From assembly GCF_003864975.1 (NCBI RefSeq), contig NZ_BHGL01000046.1, forward strand, positions 124,001 to 188,000: a stretch of 64,000 bases of DNA, given 5' to 3'. Of the stretch, positions 30,090 through 39,511 are shown piece after piece. The DNA comes from Sulfuriferula thiophila (GTDB lineage: Bacteria; Pseudomonadota; Gammaproteobacteria; Burkholderiales; Sulfuriferulaceae). Below the pieces are notes generated by a model. That model saw only the letters and a list, made by a program, of their open reading frames with translations. It was not told the DNA's origin and ran no database searches. The first letter of the stretch is position 1. Each line of letters opens with the position of its first letter. The position numbers were made by a program, and so were the translations under genes.

Positions 30090-30119
30090 ATTTCTCACGT
30101 TACTGTCTGTGAGCTACCC

Positions 30120-30641
30120 ATGGTTAATGAATGTCTGAATGCCTTTGAAAAACGTCTTGAGAGTGTTGCTCAGAAAATTCCGGGCCAACCACGTCAGGAA
30201 ATAATCCTGTCACGCCTGCAGTTTATGCTTACCAAAAAATTACAGGAACTGACTAATCAGAGCCTGCAGCAATACGGCATCAACGACACCGTATGGACAG
30301 CATTAATGATGCTGTATTCCAATCCGGATAACTATATCTTCCCTAGCGATTTAAGCCATGTGATCGTTTCATCACGCACCAACATTACCCGTCTGGCGGA
30401 TGAAATGGTGGAGAAAGGCTGGATAAGCAGAGAAGGTTGCGAAACCGACCGACGCAAAATTATTTTGACCCTGACTAAGGCCGGCGTGGAACTAGTTGAA
30501 ACCGTTATGCCCAAACGCTGGGCAATGCATCAAACGCTGTGGCAAGACTTTACCGACGAAGAAAAAAATCTGATGGAAGTCATGCAACGCAAATTACTGA
30601 CCACCCTCTCAAATTTCAATGTGGAAGAACCATCATGCTAA
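30120..30641 (+). CDS. MarR-family transcriptional regulator
   Basis: A 173-residue winged-helix regulator. The DNA-recognition part LSHVIVSSRTNITRLADEMVEKGWI lies near 80-104 (described in parts: SSRTNITRLADEM) and the wing is CETDRRKIILTLT. It overlaps the efflux adaptor start by seven bases, so it should control its own operon and possibly the divergent oxidoreductase. The ligand is unknown. Confidence 0.92.
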   Translation: MVNECLNAFEKRLESVAQKIPGQPRQEIILSRLQFMLTKKLQELTNQSLQQYGINDTVWTALMMLYSNPDNYIFPSDLSHVIVSSRTNITRLADEMVEKGWISREGCETDRRKIILTLTKAGVELVETVMPKRWAMHQTLWQDFTDEEKNLMEVMQRKLLTTLSNFNVEEPSC

Positions 30642-31744
30642 ACCAGTTGACACCGCGTTCCTTACTCATCGCCAGCCTGCTGCCTGTCATTGCGCTCACA
30701 GGCTGCAAGAGTGAACAAAAACCTGCCGGAAACCCAATGGACATGCCAGTAGTAGTAGAAGTCACTCAGGTGCGTGTTGGGCCACTATCTCAGGGGATCA
30801 ATGCAGTCGGCAGTTTGTCCAGCCCGCAACAAACAGCTATCGCACCCCAAATCGGCGGCAAGATCGTTGCGTTGAATATAGAGCAGGGTCAGCCCGTACA
30901 TGCCGGTACGGTATTAGCGCAACTGGATGACGCTACATTCCGCGCCCAATTGTTATCCGCGGAAGCTTCACTCAGCAATGCCCAGCAGGTTTACGCACGT
31001 GACCAGCAAATTGCCGGCAGTGGCGCCCTCTCTGCCCAGCAAATAACTTCCGATGCTACTGCCGTCAAAGTTGCAGAAGCCAGCCTGGCACAAATTCGTG
31101 CCAATCTCGATTACACAAAAATTCGTGCGCCGTTCGCAGGCACGCTGGGCATACGCCAGGTAAGCCTGGGCAGTTATGTTGCTCCGGGAACAACACTGGT
31201 CACGCTGCAGAGCCTTAACCCGCTCTATCTTGACTTCAGCCTGCCACAAAACCAGTATTCGCAAGTTAAAAATGGCCAGGCCGTGCATTTCAAAGTGGAT
31301 GGTTTGCAAGGTGATTTTACCGGCAAGGTAACGGCCACCAATCCGGCATTATCAGGTGATAGCCGCAGCATTGCCATTCGTGCCACCGTCGCCAATAACG
31401 ATGAACGCCTGAAACCGGGCATGTTCGCCAACATCCAGTTACAGACCGGCACAGTAGCTAATGTCGTATTCATCCCGCAGCAGGCCATCGTCGCAGAAGG
31501 CAATGCCCGTAAGGTTTGGGTAGTCGATAATCAGAAAAATGCCACGTTACGTGATATCAAACTGGGCCAGTTTGAAACCAACTGGGTGCAGGTAACCTCC
31601 GGTCTGGTGGCTGGCGATAGCATCATAGCCACCGGGCTGCAAAAAATGCATCCCAAGGCCAAACTTGTTATCAAACCCTACCAGCCCATACATAATCCAC
31701 GTCTGGATTTGGCCAACCCTGCAGATAACGGAGCCGGCGCATGA
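30635..31744 (+). CDS. RND efflux periplasmic adaptor (membrane fusion protein)
   Basis: The start ATG at 30635 overlaps the marR stop and gives a lipoprotein signal (lipobox LTGC, Cys about 24). The roughly 369-residue product has the lipoyl/barrel-sandwich segment GGKIVALNIEQGQPVHAG near 75, a helical hairpin, and IRAPFAGTLGIRQVSLGSYVAPG near 165, all standard for MexA/AcrA-type adaptors (HlyD family). It links the inner-membrane pump to the outer-membrane channel. Confidence 0.94.
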   Translation: MLNQLTPRSLLIASLLPVIALTGCKSEQKPAGNPMDMPVVVEVTQVRVGPLSQGINAVGSLSSPQQTAIAPQIGGKIVALNIEQGQPVHAGTVLAQLDDATFRAQLLSAEASLSNAQQVYARDQQIAGSGALSAQQITSDATAVKVAEASLAQIRANLDYTKIRAPFAGTLGIRQVSLGSYVAPGTTLVTLQSLNPLYLDFSLPQNQYSQVKNGQAVHFKVDGLQGDFTGKVTATNPALSGDSRSIAIRATVANNDERLKPGMFANIQLQTGTVANVVFIPQQAIVAEGNARKVWVVDNQKNATLRDIKLGQFETNWVQVTSGLVAGDSIIATGLQKMHPKAKLVIKPYQPIHNPRLDLANPADNGAGA

Positions 31745-34700
31745 AACTCTCTGATACCTCGATAAGCCGGCCGGTATTTGCCTCTGTAATAAGTTTGATT
31801 ATCCTGCTCACCGGTATCGCTGCCTATTTCGGCTTACCTGTGCGGCAATACCCCGATGTCAGCAACCCGGTGGTTTCTGTCAGCACCAGCTACATCGGCG
31901 CCAGTCCAGCCACAGTGGAAAGTACCATTACCAACCCTTTGGAAGAAGGTTTGAATGGTATTGATGGCATCCGCGACATCACCTCGCAAAGTTCGTTCGG
32001 CACCAGCGCCATTACCGTCGAATTTGAAAACACCCGCGATGTCGATGCCGCGACACAAGATGTCACCAACGCCGTTAACAAGGTAATCAACCAGTTACCC
32101 AACAATCCTAACGTAAATCGTCCAGTTATTTCCAAAGTCAGCGCTGACGCACAACCGATCATCTGGCTGGTGCTGCAGGGCAAGGACTACTCGCCCGAGC
32201 AATTGAGCCAGCTTGCTGATCGTATCGTCAAACAGCGCACGGAGATTTTGTCCGGCGTTGGCAATGTGTTGCTCGGCGGCTATCAGGAATGGGCTATGCG
32301 TGTCTGGCTTAACCCCAAACAACTCGCAGCGCACAATGTCACCACCAGCGATGTGGTCACAGCATTGCAGCAGAATAACGTGCAACTGCCTGCCGGCCAG
32401 ATCAAATCCGACACCCTGTTCTTTAACGTTATCGCCAATGGCCAGTTGATCAAACCCGAGCACTACGCAGATATTATTATCCGCGAAGTCAATGGCGTTC
32501 CGGTACGTATCCGCGACATCGGCTGGGTGCAATTAGGCGCCAGCAGTTACAGTTCGTTTGCCCGCTTTAACGGCGAACGTGTGGTTGGTGTCGGTATCGT
32601 GCCGCAAAGCAAAGCCAACACCCTGGATGTCGCGACACTGGTATACAAAACCCTCCCTAGCATCCGTGCCGCACTGCCTGGCGGTGTAACGCTCAAAGTG
32701 GCGGTGGATAAAACCCAGTATATCCGCGACTCCATCCATGAAGTGAGCCTGACGCTGTTCATCGCCTTCGGCCTGGTGGTACTGGTGGTATGGATATTCC
32801 TGCGTACTTTCCGCGCCACGCTCATCCCGGTGGTAGCCATACCGGTTTCCATTATTGGTGCGTTTGCCGGCATGTGGGCACTGGGCTTCTCAGTTAACGT
32901 ACTGACGCTGTTTTCTCTGGTACTGGCAATCGGTCTGGTCGTGGATGATGCGATTATCGTGCTGGAGAACATCTATCGCCGTCAGGAACTGGGCGAATCG
33001 CGGCGCATCGCTGCCATCAATGGAGCGCGTGAAATCGGCTTCCCGGTGCTAGCCACCACAGCCACACTGATTGCAATTTTCGTCCCGCTGTCATTGATGC
33101 AAGGCAACGTCGGCAAACTGTTCCATGAATTCGCGGTCACTGTGGCGATTGCGGTAGGCTTGTCCGGACTGGTGGCGCTGACCCTGACACCGATGCTGTG
33201 TTCGCGCTTCTTGCAGGTATCGCATGCCAAACACGGTCTGTTTTTCTACAGCGAGAAACTGATCAACGGTGCCAACCATCGCTACACCCGCATTACCGAG
33301 TGGACCATGCATCACCGCAAGACGGTGGGTATCTTCGTGATCCTGAATCTGGTGGCACTGGGCGGTTTATATATGTTCTCGCCCAAGACTTTTGTGCCCA
33401 CCGAAGATCAGGGTCTGATTCTGGCTGTGGTAAAAGCCCCAGAGGGTTCCGGTCTGGCTTATACCTCGCATTATCTGAGCCAGGTCGAAGCTGCATTCAA
33501 ATCCGAGCCGGCAGTCAAGCAATATTTTGCCGCAGCAGGCCTGCCTGTAGGTGGCCCGGCATCGACACGCAATGCCATCGTGTTTGCACGCATGCAGGAT
33601 TATGACAAACGCGACATCAGCCAGATGGACGTGGTCAAAAACCTGTTCCCCAAGCTCATGCCGATTTCAGGTGCGCTGGCCTTCCCGATCAATCCGCCTT
33701 CGCTCAATAGTGCGGCTACCGCGCAGGATGTACAGTTTGTCATACAAGGCCCGGACTTCAAGCAACTCACGGCCTTGAGCAAGCACCTGCAGGATACCGC
33801 CAAAGCCATACCGGGTATGGTTAACGTTCAATCCGACCTCACCAGCCACACGCCACAACTTGAAGTTGATTTCAAGCGCGAACAGGCTGCTGACAGTGGT
33901 ATTACTGTGAATACCCTGGCGCAAACCTTGCAAACAGCGATCGGTGGTACACATGCCAGCGATTTCATCATGAACAACAAGAATTATCAGGTCATTGCGC
34001 AAGTCGATCCGAAATACCGCGCTACGCCACAGTCCATTAACGATCTGTATGTACGCGGCGGCAATAACGCTTCATTGCCTCTGTCCAATCTGGTCGATGT
34101 GCGTAACACCTATGGCCCGGATACCTTGTATCACTACAATCTGCAACGCTCATTTACCTTGAGCGCCAGCATATTGCCATTCCTGCCGCTCTCCACGGCG
34201 CTGGACAAACTGCAGGCCGAGGCCAAAAAAGTCCTGCCGGATGGCTATCAAACCTCGCTGACCGGGCAGAGTCGTGATTATGTGGAAACGGCGGGTTCGC
34301 TCTACATCACCTTTGGTATTGCGCTGATCTTCATCTATCTGGTGCTGGCCGCACAATTTGAGAGCTGGGTGCATCCGTTGACCATCCTGTTATCAGTACC
34401 GCTGGCGCTCACCGGTGCATTGCTGACCTTGATGCTGGCACATCAGAGCCTCAACCTGTTCAGCGAGATCGGCATTATCCTGCTCATCGGACTGGTGACC
34501 AAAAACGGTATCCTGATGGTGGAATACGCCAACCAACTGCGTGCTGCCGGAGAAACACTGATGCATGCGGCAATCGAAGCCGGGCGCATCCGTTTCCGCC
34601 CTATCATCATGACCTCACTGGCCATGATTGCCGGTAGCCTGCCGCTGGCACTTGCCACGGGTGCTGGTGCTCAGACGCGTCAACCACTGGGCTGGGCGGT

Positions 34701-34869
34701 AGTGGGTGGCCTGATGTTCAGTACCGTGTTCAGTCTGATCATCACCCCCTTGTTCTACCTGCTGATCACCGGACTCGCCGATAAACTCGGCCTGCGTACT
34801 ATCCCACCGAAAATCAGCTTTACGGAAGAAAAAGATATGGAACACACCGATGGGAGTCAAACCGTATGA
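31741..34869 (+). CDS. RND-family (HAE1) efflux pump
   Basis: A 1042-residue inner-membrane proton antiporter of the AcrB/MexF family. The N terminus opens with the first membrane helix (SRPVFASVISLII), the essential charged pair is in GLVVDDAIIVLENIYRR near 402, and GLVTKNGILMVEYANQL near 925 is the matching helix-11 segment. Overlaps adaptor and outer-membrane genes by four bases. Substrates cannot be read from sequence. Confidence 0.96.
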   Translation: MKLSDTSISRPVFASVISLIILLTGIAAYFGLPVRQYPDVSNPVVSVSTSYIGASPATVESTITNPLEEGLNGIDGIRDITSQSSFGTSAITVEFENTRDVDAATQDVTNAVNKVINQLPNNPNVNRPVISKVSADAQPIIWLVLQGKDYSPEQLSQLADRIVKQRTEILSGVGNVLLGGYQEWAMRVWLNPKQLAAHNVTTSDVVTALQQNNVQLPAGQIKSDTLFFNVIANGQLIKPEHYADIIIREVNGVPVRIRDIGWVQLGASSYSSFARFNGERVVGVGIVPQSKANTLDVATLVYKTLPSIRAALPGGVTLKVAVDKTQYIRDSIHEVSLTLFIAFGLVVLVVWIFLRTFRATLIPVVAIPVSIIGAFAGMWALGFSVNVLTLFSLVLAIGLVVDDAIIVLENIYRRQELGESRRIAAINGAREIGFPVLATTATLIAIFVPLSLMQGNVGKLFHEFAVTVAIAVGLSGLVALTLTPMLCSRFLQVSHAKHGLFFYSEKLINGANHRYTRITEWTMHHRKTVGIFVILNLVALGGLYMFSPKTFVPTEDQGLILAVVKAPEGSGLAYTSHYLSQVEAAFKSEPAVKQYFAAAGLPVGGPASTRNAIVFARMQDYDKRDISQMDVVKNLFPKLMPISGALAFPINPPSLNSAATAQDVQFVIQGPDFKQLTALSKHLQDTAKAIPGMVNVQSDLTSHTPQLEVDFKREQAADSGITVNTLAQTLQTAIGGTHASDFIMNNKNYQVIAQVDPKYRATPQSINDLYVRGGNNASLPLSNLVDVRNTYGPDTLYHYNLQRSFTLSASILPFLPLSTALDKLQAEAKKVLPDGYQTSLTGQSRDYVETAGSLYITFGIALIFIYLVLAAQFESWVHPLTILLSVPLALTGALLTLMLAHQSLNLFSEIGIILLIGLVTKNGILMVEYANQLRAAGETLMHAAIEAGRIRFRPIIMTSLAMIAGSLPLALATGAGAQTRQPLGWAVVGGLMFSTVFSLIITPLFYLLITGLADKLGLRTIPPKISFTEEKDMEHTDGSQTV

Positions 34870-36302
34870 AGACCACATTTGCAGTCAGCGCACTGGTATT
34901 GACTCTGAGCGGTTGCGCGGTGGGGCCGGATTTCAAGCGCCCTGCTCTGCCTGAGAACTCAGGCTATAGCGAAGGGGCCCACGCAACGCAAACACCGGTA
35001 GCTGCAGGTATCGCGCAGCATTTTAATGATAATGCGGCGATTAGCGCCGACTGGTGGCAATTGTTCCAGTCGCCGGCATTGAACCAGCTGGTAAAAACCG
35101 CGCTCGACAATAGCCCGACCATCGATGCCGCACATGCCCGATTTGATCAGGCGCAAGCCGTGCTGGATGCTGATTATGGCGCACTGTATCCGCAAGTCAC
35201 TGCCAATCTCGGGGCTCAGCGCCAAAAACCGACATCAATACGCTTTGGCACGATAGGTACGAGTAATGCCTATAATTTGTATAGCGGTTCTATTGGCGTC
35301 AGTTACGCCATCGATATTTTCGGCTACTCACGCCGGGCGCTCGAACGTGATCAGGCCAGCCTGACCAATCAACACATGCAATTACGTGCTGCGCAATTGA
35401 CCCTGACCGCGAATGTCATCAACAGCGCCTTCCAGATTGCCTCACTGACCGCGCAGATCGATGCCACTCAAGCCATCATCCAGAATCAACAGAATCTGAT
35501 TGGCCTGGCTCAGCAGCAATACAAGGCCGGGCTGATCGCTAATTCCGACGTGCTCAGCCTGCAATCGCAAATCGCCACTACTCAGGCTTTGTTACCGCCA
35601 TTGCAACAGCGTCTGGGCCAGACCCGGCATCTGCTGGCAACCTATCTGGGCGCGACACCTGCTAATGCGCAAATCAGTGAAATACATTTAAGTGATTTCC
35701 AACTGCCAGTCGAACTGCCATTAAGTCTGCCGACTGATCTGGTGCATCAACGCCCCGACATACTCGCCAGTGAAGCACAACTGACTGCCGCTAATGCACA
35801 AGTTGGCGTTTCCACAGCTGCGCTGTATCCGCATGTCAGCCTGAATGCCAGCTTTGGGCAAAACAGCCTGAAACTCGCAAGCCTGTTTGATCCGGTCAAT
35901 AACCTGTGGTCGCTGGCCGCCAATCTGGCACAACCTATCTTTGACGGTGGCACGCTAAAAGCACAACAGCGTCAGGCCCAGGCTGCATACCGGGAATCAC
36001 TGGCCAACTACAAGCTCACCCTGCTCAATGCTTTCTCACAGGTAGCGGATGTACTCGGCGCGCTGCAGCATGATGCCGAAAGCCTGGCCATCCAGCAGCA
36101 AGCCGCACAAACGGCTGAGCAGGCAGGCAAACTGGTTGATCTGCGCTACCAGGCCGGAAAAGCCAGCTATATTGATCTGCTCAACGCCCAACGCCAGACG
36201 CAACAGAGCCAGCTCGCCGTGATCCAGGCACAAACACAGCGCTTGCAGGATACAGCTGCGCTGTTTACCGCATTAGGCGGGGGCTGGTGGAGTAAACCCT
36301 GA
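34866..36302 (+). CDS. NodT-family outer-membrane efflux channel lipoprotein
   Basis: A 478-residue TolC-like protein with lipobox LSGC (Cys about 17), the usual GPDFKRP start of the mature protein, and two repeats of an outer-membrane efflux protein domain (about 60-250 and 285-470). The RPDILASEAQLTAANAQVG segment (RPDILASEAQL near 292) and QPIFDGG near 358 are typical. It completes the marR-adaptor-pump-channel operon and is followed by a strong terminator. Confidence 0.95.
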   Translation: MKTTFAVSALVLTLSGCAVGPDFKRPALPENSGYSEGAHATQTPVAAGIAQHFNDNAAISADWWQLFQSPALNQLVKTALDNSPTIDAAHARFDQAQAVLDADYGALYPQVTANLGAQRQKPTSIRFGTIGTSNAYNLYSGSIGVSYAIDIFGYSRRALERDQASLTNQHMQLRAAQLTLTANVINSAFQIASLTAQIDATQAIIQNQQNLIGLAQQQYKAGLIANSDVLSLQSQIATTQALLPPLQQRLGQTRHLLATYLGATPANAQISEIHLSDFQLPVELPLSLPTDLVHQRPDILASEAQLTAANAQVGVSTAALYPHVSLNASFGQNSLKLASLFDPVNNLWSLAANLAQPIFDGGTLKAQQRQAQAAYRESLANYKLTLLNAFSQVADVLGALQHDAESLAIQQQAAQTAEQAGKLVDLRYQAGKASYIDLLNAQRQTQQSQLAVIQAQTQRLQDTAALFTALGGGWWSKP

Positions 36303-36323
36303 GCTAAATCCACACCCAAGAAA

Positions 36324-36357
36324 AAGGCCCTCAGCATGTCACCATGCTGAGGGCCTT
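36324..36357. terminator. strong hairpin ending the efflux operon
   Basis: A 15-bp perfect stem, arms 36324-36338 and 36343-36357 with loop TCAC, starts AAGGCCCTCAGCATG. A-rich sequence precedes it and TACTGTAT follows. It lies between two convergent genes and so can serve both. Confidence 0.88.
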
Positions 36358-36379
36358 ACTGTATCAGGCTAACGGCTAA

Positions 36380-37885
36380 TTAATTAGCTGGGCCACTCAT
36401 CAGATACAACTGACCACCTTGAACCACTTCGCCATCCAGTTTGTAATGCGCCTGGGTGGTGCCGAGCAGATATTTCTTGCTGGCATCGAACCATACCGCA
36501 TCTTTCACCAAGGCAGTGATATCCACCACGCCTGAATTTTCTTCATCGTTGGTCAGGAAGCCAGGCTGACCTTCAACAAAGCGTGCAGGGTCGGATACAA
36601 AAATCCGGCCTGCCTTTTTCGTTGCAGGATCAAATTCCCAGATACCAGCCAGATGATCTTGCTTGCCCGGATCTTCCTGCAGATAAATCTTGCCATCGGC
36701 TGTCATGGTGATGTTATCAAACATCTGCGCGCCAACATCTTTGCTGTTTAATACCGATTCAATAAAACCACCTGCCTCTGGATGGGCGATCTGATTGAAC
36801 GTCATCTTATACAGACGGCTGTTGCCATCGAAACGGTCGGTGGTCACAAAATAGTAGACGTTAGGATTTTTCACATCCCACAGACCATCTTCAGGACGGG
36901 AGAATGCAGTGATACCACGCTCACGGCTGTCTGCAAACAAATCCATACCCGTCTTGTTTGCTGCTTTGCCATTACCAAACATAGGCTCCAGCACAAATGC
37001 GCCGATTACGCCCTGCGCTGCATTTTCAACCGCATCCGCAGTCTTCACACCGAACAACTTACCGCCCACCAGACCGGCCTGCTCGATTTCGCTACCGTTC
37101 TTCTGTTTCTGGCCGATGTAAAAATACACATTGCCTGGCATCACATCATTGTTCATGGCCACCAGTGTCATATCGCCAGTCGCTGGATGCACCAACACGT
37201 TTTCAATCGCAAATTTACCCAGGTCTGGCAATTCAAAACTGGTACCGGCATTATCGCCTGTAGCAATATGGGCAAACACACGACCTTCCGGTGTGGTTTC
37301 TTCACCGTTCAGGAAAATCCGGCCATGATAGCCCTTGCCGCTGGCTGCGTTGAATAATGCGCTCTGTGCTGGTAAATCAGCTGAACATAAACGATCAAAA
37401 TGATTGGCACGGTTATAGACATAGCTGGATGAAGCCGCATCCCAGGTAAATACCTGCTTGATCAGATCTTCGCCTTTGCTGGCTTTCAGCGTGTTCTTGT
37501 CAAACACCCACTGCGAAACGAATGCGCCATTTTCGCCGTGTGCACGTGCAACACCTTCGCTCGATTTCAATTCGTGGTTCATTAACACGACCAGATTGGT
37601 CTTATCGCTGTAAGCACCCAGACCGTCAGGCACACCTACCATTTGATATGGTTTACCATCAGCCTTTAGATTGACGCTATCACCAGCGCTCAGCAATGAC
37701 ATAACTTGCCAGCCGGCAGCAGTTGGAACGATATAAGCAGTTTGTTTGGTCACAGGAGCTGGTTGCACAACAGCCTTAGCGACCGGCATTGCTTTTTGCT
37801 CTGGTTGAACCTGATGTGTTGCACATCCGGCTAAAGGCAGGCTGGCGACTATCAGGGCGGTCAATAAATTCAAACGGAATGACAT
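36380..37885 (-). CDS. PhoX-like lipoprotein (DUF839 family)
   Basis: A 501-residue lipoprotein (lipobox LAGC, Cys about 21) with a beta-propeller-like PhoX/DUF839 domain. Segments such as NHELKSSEG near 103, GRIFLNGEETTPEGR near 190 and EDGLWDVKNPNVYYF near 335 match the calcium-iron alkaline phosphatase PhoX family. Those enzymes release phosphate from organic monoesters. PhoX is usually Tat-exported without lipidation, so a phosphatase role is probable but not certain. Confidence 0.82.
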   Translation of the reverse strand: MSFRLNLLTALIVASLPLAGCATHQVQPEQKAMPVAKAVVQPAPVTKQTAYIVPTAAGWQVMSLLSAGDSVNLKADGKPYQMVGVPDGLGAYSDKTNLVVLMNHELKSSEGVARAHGENGAFVSQWVFDKNTLKASKGEDLIKQVFTWDAASSSYVYNRANHFDRLCSADLPAQSALFNAASGKGYHGRIFLNGEETTPEGRVFAHIATGDNAGTSFELPDLGKFAIENVLVHPATGDMTLVAMNNDVMPGNVYFYIGQKQKNGSEIEQAGLVGGKLFGVKTADAVENAAQGVIGAFVLEPMFGNGKAANKTGMDLFADSRERGITAFSRPEDGLWDVKNPNVYYFVTTDRFDGNSRLYKMTFNQIAHPEAGGFIESVLNSKDVGAQMFDNITMTADGKIYLQEDPGKQDHLAGIWEFDPATKKAGRIFVSDPARFVEGQPGFLTNDEENSGVVDITALVKDAVWFDASKKYLLGTTQAHYKLDGEVVQGGQLYLMSGPAN

Positions 37886-37980
37886 GAAAAACCTCTAGGT
37901 TAATTAAAAGACCATGCCAGTCTAGCGGTGAATTATGACAATAATATTGCAAACAGCTTTCACTTCCAAATTATATTCGG

Positions 37981-38352
37981 TTACACAGATATAAACTCGA
38001 GCGCGTTGTCATCGGGATCACGGCAAAATAAAGCCCTGCGTCCCGACTGACTCAACGTAAACGGAATGTCAGCCCGGGTTAAGCGCGCCTGCAGTTCAAC
38101 AATATCGTTGATCAGAAACGCCACATGACGATCACGCCCACCATGCGCCGGGCGTTCCAGTCCGGCATCCGGATTCGGCAGACGCATCAGATGAATTTGC
38201 GCTGCACCGATGTCATACCATACCCCCTCAAATGACATGACGGGCCGTGCCGGATTAATCTCCAGACCTAGCCGACCTTCATAGAAATCGCGGGCACGCG
38301 GTAAATCAGCCACCAGCAGCGTCACATGATGGATCGAAACAATTAAACTCAT
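37981..38352 (-). CDS. VOC-family (glyoxalase-like) metalloprotein
   Basis: A 123-residue vicinal-oxygen-chelate domain. The opening IHHVTLLVADLPRARDFYE and the C-terminal FCRDPDDNALEFI provide the conserved His and Glu metal ligands. One domain of this size dimerises to make a full site. Substrate unknown. Overlaps the EamA gene by four bases. Confidence 0.9.
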   Translation of the reverse strand: MSLIVSIHHVTLLVADLPRARDFYEGRLGLEINPARPVMSFEGVWYDIGAAQIHLMRLPNPDAGLERPAHGGRDRHVAFLINDIVELQARLTRADIPFTLSQSGRRALFCRDPDDNALEFISV

Positions 38353-39242
38353 TTTGCGACCTTTTGCTCAAGATGTCCGGAAAACAGGCTGGCAACCATG
38401 ATCATAGCCGCCCCTAGCCATTCCCTACCAGAAAGCGACTCTCCCGCCAGCCAGTAGGAAGTAATGGCAGCCACCACCAGCTCAAATAATAAAATCACGA
38501 TAGCCCGGTTCGCTGCAACATGCATCAACCCGTATTGTATGCTCAAGGTTACGGCTATCATCGCCAACGCAATCAGTAACAAAGCGCCCCACACCACCGG
38601 TGAAAAACCGCTTAAAGCGCTGAACGCCGTCGGTTGCATCAGCAACAACGGTAACGGCGCCAGCGTGCCGCCTATCCAGATGGCTATCGATTTCGCTTCT
38701 ACGCTGATCGTGTCCGCTTTCTTAACCAGCACATTGGTAAAGGCAAAACTCATGCCGACGGACAGTCCCAGCCACTCTGCACTATTGGCTGGCAATGGTA
38801 AACGGCCATCTGCCTGCCAGAGCATGATCATCGCGCCGGACAATGCCACCACGATAATAAAATACCCCAGGCGTCCCAATTGCTCTCCCAGCAACCAGCG
38901 CGAAAATAAAATAGTCCATAGCGGTGCCAGATAAAACAGCAGCAATACCCGCATAATTTCGCCGTCTATTACCGCCACAACGTAACCGGTATTGGTCCAA
39001 CCCGAGCTCAGCAGCATCGCAAGCCACAACCATTTCGCATTAACAACACTGCGCAAGTGTCTGTAATAGAATGGCAATCCGATGATAAGCGCGATGCCGT
39101 AGGTGATGAATGTCGACATCAACCCCGACACACCCATCTCATGCAACCAACGATAAGGAAACCAGATTGCGCCCCATAAAGTAGCGCTCATTAACAGCGC
39201 GAATATCGGCAGAACTGCGTTTTTGTTATCTGACCGCATCAT
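38349..39242 (-). CDS. EamA/DMT-superfamily transporter
   Basis: A 297-residue protein with ten hydrophobic segments in two EamA repeats, belonging to the drug/metabolite transporter superfamily. Segments ATLWGAIWFPYRWL near 20 and RVLLLFYLAPLW near 98 closely parallel those of the transporter in the riboswitch operon (55565-56467), so the two are paralogues. Overlap with the VOC gene suggests cotranscription. Confidence 0.9.
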   Translation of the reverse strand: MMRSDNKNAVLPIFALLMSATLWGAIWFPYRWLHEMGVSGLMSTFITYGIALIIGLPFYYRHLRSVVNAKWLWLAMLLSSGWTNTGYVVAVIDGEIMRVLLLFYLAPLWTILFSRWLLGEQLGRLGYFIIVVALSGAMIMLWQADGRLPLPANSAEWLGLSVGMSFAFTNVLVKKADTISVEAKSIAIWIGGTLAPLPLLLMQPTAFSALSGFSPVVWGALLLIALAMIAVTLSIQYGLMHVAANRAIVILLFELVVAAITSYWLAGESLSGREWLGAAMIMVASLFSGHLEQKVAK

Positions 39243-39511
39243 CCTAAAACCGGCAGTTGACCGCTTCCTGGATAAGACAGCTTCACTGTACTAAAAAAGT
39301 TAATCATATCTTCAATTTTTCTCTCAAGCACCCGCGCTACGGACTGTATTGTACGTCTCTCGTAACGCAGGGCGGCGTTGCTCCTACTCGAAATGGAACA
39401 ACCATTTCTCGTCGTCACGCCTTGACCTGCATCACGATAAACGCACACTACAACCCGTCAAACTACCGGGTTTAGGATTATAATAATGGTTTTCCTCAAT
39501 GCGTTTGGGCT
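39243..39511 (+). promoter_or_regulatory. 270-bp spacer with a perfect -10 box before dapC
   Basis: The spacer between divergent EamA and dapC genes holds a perfect TATAAT at 39479-39484 with no good -35 upstream. CCCG (39454-39457) and CGGG (39467-39470) flank it as a weak dyad. No convincing small gene is seen. Confidence 0.4.

Noticed and set aside
39239-39475. Open frames on both strands in the dapC upstream spacer
   Set aside because: Neither shows a ribosome-binding site or family-like sequence.
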